From: Photorhabdus caribbeanensis | GTDB lineage: Bacteria > Pseudomonadota > Gammaproteobacteria > Enterobacterales > Enterobacteriaceae | NCBI RefSeq assembly: GCF_018448885.1 | Contig: NZ_RCWB01000017.1 | Span: forward strand, 41,773-105,772 | Length of the DNA: 64,000 bases | Reading direction: 5' to 3' | Shown here: piece after piece, positions 1 through 7,405 of the stretch | Position numbering within the stretch: position 1 is the first letter of the stretch | Layout: every line of letters begins with the position of its first letter | Notes under the pieces: model-generated | What the model was told of the DNA's origin: nothing | What the model saw: only the letters and a program-made list of their open reading frames with translations | The model's database searches: none | Translations under genes and position numbers: made by a program

Positions 1-511
1 ATAAGGAAACAGGGTGCGGATGACATCATGGCGCAGGCAAATAAGTCCTTTATGACGCCGGATATATGGTAGCAAACCGTATCGATTCAATGCTTGCACA
101 ACCGGGGGCGTCCATATATGGTTTTATGGCTTTAAACTTCATCGGGTTATCAATGATTGTGGTGAACTTCTGGCAGTGAAGTTGACCTCAGGAAATAAGT
201 ATGATCGCCATCCCGTCAAAGCGCTGGTACAAGGGTTAACCGGATGTTTATATGGCGATAAAGGATATTTGTCGCAGGCTTTGTGCGATGAACTGGAAGC
301 AGAAGGAATAACGTTAATCACTCATGTCCGTAATGACATGAAGGCAAAAGAATCATCTCTCTGGGATAAGCTGATGTTAAGAAGGCGATTTTTGATAGAA
401 ACGGTCATGGATCAGCTTAAAAATATTTCTCAAATAGCGCATTCAAGACACCGCAGTCAGCTCGGTTTTTTATTGGAAATCGTCGCTGGCCTAATTGCTT
501 ATACATTCTAA
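1..511 (+). pseudogene. IS982-type transposase, C-terminal remnant
   Basis: The intact reading frame from about 120 to 511 encodes the C-terminal part of an IS982-family DDE transposase. It contains a FYGFKLHRVINDCGELL segment, a YGDKGY segment (strand with a catalytic Asp) and a terminal IETVMDQLKNISQIAHSRHR block typical of IS982. Upstream of about 120 the frame is interrupted by stops, and the N-terminus lies outside the window or is lost. IS982 transposases are usually near 290 residues, so this is a fragment and is probably inactive. It converges on a second IS982-type remnant that starts at 594 on the other strand. Confidence 0.7.
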
Positions 512-593
512 CCTAAAAAACCGAGCTTGAATTTACGGGATTGTGATATCGCTATTTTTAAACGAAGCTGAGGTTAATTAATCCGAATTCTGT

Positions 594-765
594 TTAAGCC
601 GTCACTGAAAAATCGTCTTCCGAACAAAAAACTTTCAGTGATGGCTTCTTCCATTTAAGACAATAAGCAATCAAACCGCTTAAAACAGTCAACATAAATC
701 CTTTTATACTTCGGTGGTGAGAATGCTCTATTGGAGAAAAGGTTTTTAATTGCCCATTAATCGGT
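594..765 (-). pseudogene. IS982-type transposase tail, 3' exon of a group II intron relic
   Basis: Read on the minus strand, this stretch encodes a NGQLKTFSPIEHSHHR block followed by the hydrophobic end GLIAYCLKWKKPSLK, the usual C-terminus of IS982 transposases. The N-terminal side is replaced at about 766 by the 3' end of a group II intron, so the intron appears to have inserted into the transposase gene. The residues an automated frame would add upstream (SREAHVPFCEKL) are simply translated intron domain V and are not protein. The copy differs from the remnant at 1-511. Confidence 0.65.
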
Positions 766-1012
766 TGAGTAGACCGCGGGAACTGCCCCCGCAGCTTCTC
801 GCAGAACGGTACGTGAGCCTCTCGACTCATACCGCTCCCATCAAGCAAACGTGCCTGTCATTCCTGCCCGCCAATGGGCAAACAACCCCTGATGCTGCTT
901 TGCAATCCTTTGAAGCAGTTTTGAAGCCTGGGTTTTATGCCTCTCAATGCCTTGTACTTTCGTCTGGCCCAGCGCACTAATGCTTTGTTGAGTTACCTGA
1001 ATACCTTATACC
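766..1012 (-). mobile_element. Group II intron A: 3' end with domain V and end of its reverse transcriptase
   Basis: Positions 804-837 (minus) form a 34-nt domain V hairpin. The stem starts GAGCGGTA and closes with TACCGTTC, there is a two-base CG bulge, and the loop is a GAGA (GNRA) tetraloop. A domain VI-like hairpin (AGCTGCGGGGG / CCCGCGG) and the 3' junction near 766-770 follow. Just upstream, a frameshifted reading encodes LNKALVRWARRKYKALRG, then in another frame HKTQASKLLQRIAKQHQ and LFAHW, the standard C-terminus of group II intron-encoded proteins. The ORF is therefore broken. The same protein continues at 2640-3036, separated by an IS1634-type insertion. Confidence 0.7.
804..837 (-). 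ncRNA. Group II intron domain V (intron A)
   Basis: This is a 34-nt hairpin with the canonical domain V layout: lower stem GAGCGGTA/TACCGTTC including the AGC catalytic triad, a CG bulge, upper stem TGAGTC/GGCTCA and a GAGA tetraloop. All base pairs are intact, although the intron's reverse transcriptase is broken. The catalytic core alone cannot show whether splicing in trans is possible. Confidence 0.75.
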
Positions 1013-2640
1013 CGACATTCCGCACCCAATTCAGGAATAAAAAGACTCATACAATTGACCCAATATTTTCAACAGGTCACTTTGGTACGGTTGTATACCC
1101 GTTACCCTTCGATTCTCTTGAAATTCGAAGGTATTAATCCCTTCAAAGGTTAAAAATACCCAACGGGCGGTGGGCGATTGTGTCTGCCGGTTTTTCATAT
1201 CCGGGTAAAATGCCGCATTTTCATTTTGTTTCAATCCGCTGCGAATTTTATGTTCCAGCGCAGCATAAACCATTAAACTGCACGTCATCACCATCAATAA
1301 AGCTTCGATGCGTTCCGATTTTTTCAGATACATGGAAGAGGTCAGGAACTCCGGGCTTTTCAGAAACCGGAAGCCCCGCCCAACCTTTTGCTGGGCTTTG
1401 TAATTGGCCAGCAAAGTTTCCATATCAAGGGCTTCCTCGTCCATGTCGTTGGTGGCGAGAATAAACATCCCCACCTGGAGTCTGGCATCGGTGGCTTTAT
1501 CCAGCTGGCTGTAAGCCCGGCCCGATAGCTGATAATGAATCTGAGCGCGTTGATTTTTTGCCGGACGTCCACACCCCTGATAAGTCACGATTTCCTTCGC
1601 CTCCGGAGCATCAGCAGCGAGAAACTGGCAGACGGATTCAAAATCACGCAGGGCATGTAACGCATCCTCCTTGCAGGCAAACGCTTTTTTGCACAATTTT
1701 TCAAACAATTTCAGCTCTTTTTCCGTTAATTTCAGGGTGTTTTTCGCGAAAACCTGTGCTTCACGTTGCGCGGCAGCCGTACTGCTGAGCAGTAACCAGT
1801 GTTGCGGAACCCCGCCATAATGGGATTCAATCCAGCATCCCGCGTAACCTTCGGTAAAAGGCTGTAGCTGGCGGGTACTCACGTTCCACAGCTGCTGTTT
1901 AGCTTCCTTAACCGTTAACGGTACGCGGGTAATAAGGCGTTGTTTTTATTGATGAAGAGAAGATATTGTCGCTTCACTATACAGCGCGGCGTCCGCGACA
2001 AAATAGCGGCTGTTTTGCGCCGCTTTCAGACAACTAATATGGTGTTTTGTGACTTCTGCGAACGCTTTGGCATCGTTGGTATTCCCACTCACCGCCTGCA
2101 TGTAAACCGGTATCCCCGCCTGATTTTCACAAATCAGCTCAAGGATAACCTGATTGAGGTCGGGCCGGTGGTCACGACTGTAACCCCGCGTCAGTTCAAT
2201 GCGCTGAGTCTCCTCATCGGGCGATGACTTGTACTCCCCATCCACGTGGAAACTCGTGATATCAAGATGCACAGAATCCGATTTTATTCCTAATTTATCA
2301 ATAACCTGCTCAGCAAGCACCTGATAAACCTCCGATACGCCAGCCTCATATAAAGCATCCAGTGTACGGCCGAGGACATCGTCATTGAGATGTTCTGCGT
2401 CAATACCGGGACCCATCAAGCGTTCAATAGGCTTATGCCTGAAAAACCCGGAAAACATATGGAGTGTCCGGCTGTGAAATCCCAGCCCGTTGAGGCTCAT
2501 CGCGAGAAACAGTATGCTCTGCGTATTTTGGGATAATGGCATCAATCATACGGGGTAATCCGGCTTCATGACAGAAAGCGGCGATAAGTCCCAGGTGATC
2601 AAGACGTTTAATGACAGGCTCAGGTATGAACATAGTGACT
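1013..2640 (-). mobile_element. IS1634-type insertion sequence, decayed (approximate ends)
   Basis: This element interrupts the reverse transcriptase of intron A: the intron protein runs up to SGWLIYYF at about 2645 and resumes with LNKALVRWARR near 1000. Its ends are only approximate because I could not establish clean terminal inverted repeats; candidate end sequences are GTGCGGAATGTCGGGTAT near 1015-1035 and TTGCCGGAAAGTCAC near 2640. The only gene inside is the broken transposase. Confidence 0.6.
1031..2633 (-). pseudogene. IS1634-family transposase, frameshifted and with a nonsense codon
   Basis: Three collinear pieces make up one IS4-superfamily DDE transposase of the IS1634 family: N-terminus 2433-2633 (MFIPEPVIKRLDHLGL), middle 1946-2545 (HLDITSFHVDGEY, then YFVADAALYSEATI, both carrying catalytic Asp regions) and C-terminus 1031-1882. 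The first junction needs a frameshift near 2530. The second is an in-frame TAA near 1960 (SSLHQ-stop-KQRLITRVP), after which the same frame simply continues to GTG 1882 and beyond. Assembled length would be about 530 residues, normal for the family. With two lesions it is probably dead unless rescued by recoding. Confidence 0.75.
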
Positions 2641-3036
2641 TTCCGGCAAATAAAAGTAATAGATCAACCATCCACTTATCATGGGATTTAGCCAGTTTGC
2701 CATCTGTGTTAAGTTCAGTTCTGTCCGCATTCGGATCTTCAACTTGCGAATTTTGAATCTCATGGCCTTTTGCGCCGTTTTGCTGACTGCTGGCGTAAAA
2801 CTCACAAACAGGCTGCTCCTTTTGCGGTTTTTCACCAATCTTGGCCTGAATGTGTATCCAAGGAAATCGAAACTGATGTGTTCATACCGGCCTTTTCGGT
2901 CCCCATCCTTGCAGTAGGCAATCCGGGTTTTGTCCGGGTGCAGTTCCAGTCCACACTCACTGAAACGTCGTTCCAGTATTTTCCGTATTTCTCTGGCCTG
3001 AGCTTCATTCTGACAGTGAACCAGACGTCGAGTCAC
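2640..3036 (-). pseudogene. Group II intron A reverse transcriptase/maturase, middle fragment
   Basis: It encodes LVHCQNEAQAREIRKILERR, GLELHPDKTRIAYCKD and ISFDFLGYTFRPR, then NLTQMANWLNPMISGWLIYYF: the region directly after the YADD active site through the start of the maturase (X) domain of group II intron proteins. The N-terminal palm and YADD are missing because the 3' end of another intron (B) abuts at about 3040. The C-terminal side is cut at about 2640 by the IS1634-type element and resumes near 1000. It is clearly a broken gene. Confidence 0.75.
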
Positions 3037-3066
3037 CCGAGGGAACCTCCCCCTCAGGTGCTCACG

Positions 3067-3100
3067 GAATCGGACGTGAACCTCTCAGCTCATCCGGCTC
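3067..3100 (-). ncRNA. Group II intron domain V (intron B)
   Basis: A 34-nt domain V hairpin starts GAGCCGGA and ends TCCGATTC on the minus strand, with upper stem TGAGCT/GGTTCA and a GAGA loop. Its sequence differs from the domain V of intron A at several paired positions, with most pairing kept, so these are two distinct introns and not a duplication. Confidence 0.7.
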
Positions 3101-3127
3101 TTCTCATTGAAGCCCGCCCCCATAGTA

Positions 3128-4427
3128 CTGAGGGATCCCCACAAATCGGCGCTAATAAACCAGCACCATATTGCGGTAGACCCTTGTTAAGTGGTTAAGA
3201 GCATCATTCAGTGATATTCGCTTTAAAATCAGTGGGGAGTGTCGTAAGACATTCTCCGCTAACGTCAGATATGAGATGACCCGCCGTGATTTGATACTGT
3301 TGGCCTGATATCTCAAATGTAATCCCTTATTCTCCGCGTGATAACCAATAAGCCACAGGACGATTGTGCTCAGTGTTGCCAGTAGGCTCAGTACCCACAT
3401 TCTACCCGCAGAGCGACTATGGCTGGCACGAAGACCAAATCCGAAACGCTCACTTTTTTCATCGCGGAAGTTTTGCTCTATCTGCATGCGACGACTGTAT
3501 AACTTGATGATCTCCCGTGGCTTTAAATCGTCTGTACTACTGAAAATAAGCCAAGCTTCTTTTGCTGACTGCCGATACTCGTTGTCTGTTTTAGTATACA
3601 TTGGCCTGCCTTTTGAACGTTGACTTTTCCGCCCTTTAGGTAATTTCTTGTATGTATAAAAATGACCATTAATACGGTTTTTCTTTTCTTTGACCAACGT
3701 TCCCGCCCCCATGTATTTCGGCGTTATTGTCCCAGGACAGTCAGAGATTTTCAGCCATATTTCAGGACTATCTGCCAGGTGAAATTGAACGTTATTCCTG
3801 ATACGCCCAATAAAATCCCAGCCCAATGAGGCAATATGTCGAAACCATGGACTCTGAAATCCTGCGTCTGTGACGATGATGACTCTGGCATCGGAAGAGA
3901 CGGCTTTAACGAGGGAATCAAGAAACTGATTTTGTATCAAGGTGTTATTTTGTTTTTCCGAGGATACAACCCAACTCAATAACGGAATTGCCCGACCGGC
4001 GCAAAGGAGGCTGGCACGAAGCACATGATACTCCTGCGATGGATAACCACTCCAGTCCACAGAAATAACGCAAAGAGGCAACTGGCGAGTTGTCATGGCG
4101 GTAATATTATTAAAAATCTCAGGAATATCGTTGTGAAGAGATGTATTTCCTAATAGGCGATCAACCCTTTTTATCTTGTTTTTGACCTGAGCCGGTCCGG
4201 GCAGAAAACGTTCGATACTGGTCAGCGTCAGAGATGCCCCATTGATTAACGCCGTTGTTGCATCAAGCAGAGCTTGTTGCCGATATTTGTGAAACGGAGC
4301 TAAAACGTCCTGGAAAAAGTTCTGGCATACTTTATGTACAGACATAACGGTGATCTCATTGAATTATGGAAAGAACCAGTAGATCACATCATGCTATGAC
4401 TGTCTCATTTTTCTGGGGATCCCTCAG
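3128..4427 (-). mobile_element. IS10-like (IS4 family) insertion sequence, intact with target duplication
   Basis: This 1300-bp element is bounded by the inverted repeat CTGAGGGATCCCCA at 3128 and its reverse complement ending at 4427. It is flanked on both sides by the same 10 bases, CCCCATAGTA (3118-3127 and 4428-4437). The inverted-repeat start resembles the IS10 end (CTGAGAGATCCCC). A full-length transposase gene fills the element. The perfect target duplication inside otherwise decayed DNA marks this as the youngest event in the region. It splits intron B just after that intron's ORF stop. Confidence 0.9.
3152..4345 (-). CDS. IS10-like transposase (IS4 family)
   Basis: This 397-residue transposase is very like IS10 transposase in length and motifs. 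Near the N-terminus it has RVDRLLGNTSLHNDI (IS10 has IKRIDRLLGNRHLHKE). It then has the DDE-domain strands CVISVDWSG and IIVTDAGFQSPWFRHIASLGWDF, and the YREK-like signature YSRRMQIEQNFRDEKSERFGFGLR with the catalytic Glu. The frame is open from ATG to stop and sits within the inverted repeats with short untranslated margins, so it is plausibly active. IS10-type enzymes cut and paste through hairpin intermediates; that is family knowledge, not visible here. Confidence 0.9.
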   Translation of the reverse strand: MSVHKVCQNFFQDVLAPFHKYRQQALLDATTALINGASLTLTSIERFLPGPAQVKNKIKRVDRLLGNTSLHNDIPEIFNNITAMTTRQLPLCVISVDWSGYPSQEYHVLRASLLCAGRAIPLLSWVVSSEKQNNTLIQNQFLDSLVKAVSSDARVIIVTDAGFQSPWFRHIASLGWDFIGRIRNNVQFHLADSPEIWLKISDCPGTITPKYMGAGTLVKEKKNRINGHFYTYKKLPKGRKSQRSKGRPMYTKTDNEYRQSAKEAWLIFSSTDDLKPREIIKLYSRRMQIEQNFRDEKSERFGFGLRASHSRSAGRMWVLSLLATLSTIVLWLIGYHAENKGLHLRYQANSIKSRRVISYLTLAENVLRHSPLILKRISLNDALNHLTRVYRNMVLVY

Positions 4428-4595
4428 CCCCATAGTAGCGGCCAGTGGGCAAACAACTTCGTTTCCTTCCACACCACCCTCGCCAGCCAGTGGCTGGCAC
4501 GTCGTCGATGGCCATGGAGACGCTTATGTTTGCGGGTCAGCCATAACACGAGTTTGCGATCGATCTGCCTCAGCGTTGGGTACAGTGCCGACTTA

Positions 4596-4713
4596 TAAAA
4601 TTATCCTGAGAGCTCCCACAATAACGGCAAGTCTTACTGACATTATTGCCTTCTTGAGCATGAGCCAATATTTTGAGCTTTCTTCTAGTCTCCTGTTCTT
4701 CTTTACTTGTTCA
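4596..4713 (-). pseudogene. IS481-type transposase, N-terminal fragment
   Basis: The minus-strand reading gives TSKEEQETRRKLKILAHAQE followed by NNVSKTCRYCGSSQDNF, which closely resembles the N-terminal helix-turn-helix of IS481-family transposases (TRRKLK...GNVSKTCRYFGISR). It is only about 38 codons long and merges directly into the intron B coding sequence at about 4600, so it is a recombination scar. The expected start codon position reads TGA, another sign of decay. Confidence 0.5.
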
Positions 4714-4779
4714 TATTAACCTCAACTAATACCTGTTAAATATATATAAAACTGTCAGTCGAGGTCTGAAAAGTCACAA

Positions 4780-4811
4780 ATGAAGAATACAATTGTATAT
4801 GTACTCTTCAT
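4780..4811 (-). terminator. Stem-loop downstream of the microcin-like gene
   Basis: A 12-bp stem (ATGAAGAGTACA / TGTATTCTTCAT, one G-U pair) with an 8-base AT loop lies 15 bases past the stop codon of the microcin-like gene. It is a reasonable transcript end, but the following bases (TTGTGACTTTTC) are not a clean U-tract. Confidence 0.4.
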
Positions 4812-4825
4812 TTAATTGTTAGAGT

Positions 4826-5101
4826 TTAGCTAAATCTATTATACCTACTTTCAGTCCCAGGCCAATCATATCGTGGATCATAATCAAAACTTCCTGTATT
4901 ACCGCCTCCTGATGGTACGGTAGAGCCAGCTGCTACCCCTATAGCGCCTATAGCAGCTCCAATGGCAACACCAGCAGGCCCTCCAGGTATCCCAGCTATA
5001 GCACCAGCAATAGCAGCAACACCTGCGGCATTACCTACCGATGCTGGAGCTCCCCCGCCTCCTGATACTAATTCAATTTCTTTAAAATCAAGTATTTTCA
5101 T
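4826..5101 (-). CDS. Putative class II microcin/bacteriocin precursor with double-glycine leader
   Basis: This is a 91-residue peptide. Residues 1-15 (MKILDFKEIELVSGG) form a classic double-glycine leader with the LxxxEIxxVSGG pattern recognised by C39-peptidase ABC exporters, as in colicin V-type microcins and class II bacteriocins. The mature part would start after G15. It is Gly/Ala-rich and hydrophobic with stacked GxxxG motifs (G23-G27, G33-G37, G40-G44-G48-G52, G55-G59), suggesting membrane-inserting helices. The polar, aromatic tail (FDYDPRYDWPG) has no cysteine and no obvious serine-rich siderophore-attachment end. A strong ribosome binding site GGAGG lies 9 bases before the ATG. A small membrane protein gene lies 52 bp upstream on the same strand. 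No peptidase-ABC exporter is visible in the window, so export would need one encoded elsewhere. Function is inferred. Confidence 0.7.
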   Translation of the reverse strand: MKILDFKEIELVSGGGGAPASVGNAAGVAAIAGAIAGIPGGPAGVAIGAAIGAIGVAAGSTVPSGGGNTGSFDYDPRYDWPGTESRYNRFS

Positions 5102-5153
5102 GCTAAATGTCCTCCATTACTATGTTATTCTAATTTTGGAATATAAATCTTTA

Positions 5154-5333
5154 TCATTTGATAGTAAACAAAAATTTTAATATTGATCTAAACCCGAAAA
5201 AGGACATTACGGCAAGTATAATATCCGCAATGTTGTTGTTGTTTATGAATGATACTGAGGAAAGATATGTAACTATTATTGTTGCTAGTAGGCTAAGGAT
5301 ATTATAAATGGCAGATTTAAAATTGTATTTCAT
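5154..5333 (-). CDS. Small two-helix membrane protein, possible microcin immunity protein
   Basis: A 59-codon frame runs from ATG at 5333 to TGA at 5154. It has a plausible Shine-Dalgarno (AAGGA, about 10 bases upstream). Residues about 8-29 (AIYNILSLLATIIVTYLSSV) and about 36-57 (ADIILAVMSFFGF, then ILKFLF) look like two transmembrane helices joined by an Asn-rich loop, with lysines near the N-terminus. It sits 52 bp upstream of the double-glycine peptide gene on the same strand. Immunity proteins of class II microcins and many class II bacteriocins are small hydrophobic proteins encoded next to the toxin, so self-immunity is the leading hypothesis. No sequence family was recognised. Confidence 0.55.
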   Translation of the reverse strand: MKYNFKSAIYNILSLLATIIVTYLSSVSFINNNNIADIILAVMSFFGFRSILKFLFTIK

Positions 5334-5493
5334 TGTCTTTTTTCCTTATTTTATTATATAAATAATTGCAGAGGCTATCATGCTCTCACGCGGGAATAGT
5401 CTACTTTACATAGATTATTTCAAATTTCATCAACGTTAAGTAATTTCATGTTTAACCACAATGAACTCAAGTGACTGCTCCCTATCCCCTATC

Positions 5494-6840
5494 GAGGCTG
5501 TCGCAAAAGGTCGGCATTTCTTTTAAGAGTGAAAATAAGCCCACAGAGATTTATCGCCTGTTATTAATACTGACAGCCCATAATAGCTAAAAATCACCCA
5601 TAATATCAGGGCAACTGCCCTTGATAAGTTATATTCCATGGCACACAAGGTCAATTCCACTATAACTGCTGATAAGCCTCTACTCCGAAAACACATCCGT
5701 CCCTAGATACCGCATAATGCAGAAAACACCAGCTCTACAATCACCTTCTTTGACTCAGACCTGGTCATACGTGTACGGAGTTTATACCGCGCTTCGTCCT
5801 TCGGGCATTGTTTGATTTTTCTGCCATTTTTACCTACGTACATTTTTCTTTTTTCTTGCAATCAGCACAAGTCCGGTATAGACCCAATGCCCACAGCTCT
5901 TTTCGGAAGGTTTTACTGCACTAACATGACGTAATCGGTCATTGGCTGGGCAGATATAAAGGTCTTTTTCCTCGTGATAAATAAACTGCGATTTTGGGGA
6001 GATTTTTCCTAGACTCTGGTACCCATTGTCTTCAGGGCAGAACAACAGAATTTGATATTTTTCAGTCCCAGAAATAACCTCGTCATGAAAACAACCCGTA
6101 TCCAGTAAAAGGGGTTTGGGATACCCCTCTGATAGCCGATAATGTTGAACCAGTCAATCCACTATAATCCGTGTTTTATTGGAAGGATCTGCGGTCTGAG
6201 CAACAATAACTCGGGCCTGACTGACTAAAACTGAAGGTTTATACGCACTGGAAAATCCCCGATCCTGCTTGAGTCGCTGAACCATGGCCTCCTACTCTGT
6301 CGGGTTGATACATCATTGACTGGCTGCTTTTCCTTCTTTTTCACGATTTTTTTGTCGAATTTGTAGGAAAACAGCAGACTGCTCCAATTGTTTTATTTTA
6401 TCTTCTTTTTGTGATTGCCGAGAGCAATAGCCAAGTCTTTTTTTCTCGCAAAATCGCTTCCTGAGTCAGGAGATGATAATGAAAACACGCCGCTTCTATC
6501 ACTGTTCCATCACCCGCAAGACATGAGACACTGGATTGACCGTGATATAACACGGATGAAGCTAACTCCTCAAAAAACCAATCCATCAGCGTGAATTGAT
6601 GTTGATAGATGAAACGTCCGTGTCTGGCGTGATCAAATGTGATGCCATGACTCACAAAGATACATCCCAAATCCAGAGGTACCAACCGTTCAAATCTTCG
6701 AAGAGAACGGATCCCTCTCATAATTCCATAAAGCAGGATCCCCATCATGAAACACAGGGAATCGGGGCTCTGCCTGATGAGACGTAATTACGTTCGAAAG
6801 GTACCCAATCCTACTACTCATCAAGCATATCAGAAACAAT
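5494..6840 (-). pseudogene. IS1182-type transposase, degenerate
   Basis: Several minus-strand pieces belong to one IS1182-family DDE transposase. The N-terminal region 6398-6748 has ILLYGIMRGIRSLRRFERL and then LAGDGTVIEAACFHYHLL, the segment carrying the first catalytic Asp. A middle piece around 6050-6260 reads YPKPLLLDTGCFHDEVISGT. Then 5830-6045 has CPEDNGYQ, YICPAND and CGHWVY. Stops and frameshifts separate the pieces, so no functional protein is made. GAGGCTGTCGCAAAAGG at 5494 looks like one terminal repeat; I found no matching opposite end, so the right boundary (about 6840) is a guess. Confidence 0.55.
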
Positions 6841-7296
6841 AAATGCAATGCGTTCCCAGAATTATTTCAGGTAGTAGGGTTTCTCAGTACAGGTTGGTTG
6901 GTGCTGAGCGGTGACAAACTGACGACCGGTGTGAACGGAAAGCATCAGTTGTCGTAGGAATTCGTAAGAATGTAGTTATAGAGGATCTGAGCTTGGAATA
7001 GGAACCCAGATCTTAACTAAGTAAGGGATAACTTTCGTGACAGACTCGCATTGGTCGGAGTTTAAGGCAGATTTTCCTAAAACAAACAGTTATTTTTTCC
7101 ATTGATAATTTTTATTTCACCATGCGTTAATTGTTAAAATAATGAATAACGCCTTATTTTAATTGGTAATCCAGATGAAAATAAAAAATTATATTATTTA
7201 AGTGTGAATAAAGTCTGTTTTTTTAAATACTCAATAGAATAAATAACTTTTTATATTTAATGAAATGCATAATTTAGGATCATGCAAAAACACAAT
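6841..7296. other. Gene-free stretch upstream of tyrP
   Basis: About 450 bp carry no convincing gene. The first half (to about 7080) is of mixed base composition and contains an imperfect hairpin near 6915-6960 (GACAAACTGA / TCAGTTGTC arms). It may be a relic of the adjacent insertion sequence or an RNA; I cannot tell. The second half is strongly AT-rich and leads into the tyrP control region. Confidence 0.4.
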
Positions 7297-7337
7297 TGTA
7301 ATTATTTATTTACACTAAGTGTAACCTTAATTTGACA
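7297..7337 (+). promoter_or_regulatory. tyrP promoter with two TyrR-like boxes
   Basis: Box 1 at 7297-7314 reads TGTAATTATTTATTTACA, matching the TyrR box TGTAAA-N6-TTTACA at nearly every consensus base. Box 2 at 7320-7337 (TGTAACCTTAATTTGACA) is a weaker match and ends in TTGACA, a perfect -35 hexamer; a poor -10 (TAGCCT) lies 17 bp downstream at 7355. Box centres are 23 bp apart. In E. coli tyrP a strong box lies upstream of a weak box overlapping the -35, giving repression with tyrosine and activation with phenylalanine. The same logic is inferred here. Confidence 0.7.
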
Positions 7338-7405
7338 TAAATAAATTAATCCTTTAGCCTGCCTTTCCATAATGATTTCAATCAGTTCAGAAACTAGGGG
7401 AAAGC

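Larger units (their letters stand above)
3037..4600 (-). mobile_element. Group II intron B, 5'-truncated, nested in intron A and itself split by an IS10-like element
   Basis: On the minus strand 4428-4600 encodes YKSALYPTLRQIDRKLVLW and then FAHWPLLWGGLQ-stop, the C-terminal domain of a second intron-encoded protein. After the IS10-like element the sequence continues (3127 downward) into a domain V at 3067-3100, a domain VI-like hairpin and a 3' junction near 3037-3045. Immediately after the junction the coding sequence of intron A's reverse transcriptase begins, at the codons that normally follow YADD. Intron B is cut off at about 4600 by an IS481-type fragment, so its 5' domains and most of its ORF are absent. 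Confidence 0.65.

Noticed and set aside
4962..5180. Plus-strand frame rich in Ala and Pro opposite the microcin-like gene
   Set aside because: It is the antisense reflection of Gly/Ala codons and has no ribosome binding site; the minus-strand gene has both a strong one and a meaningful leader.
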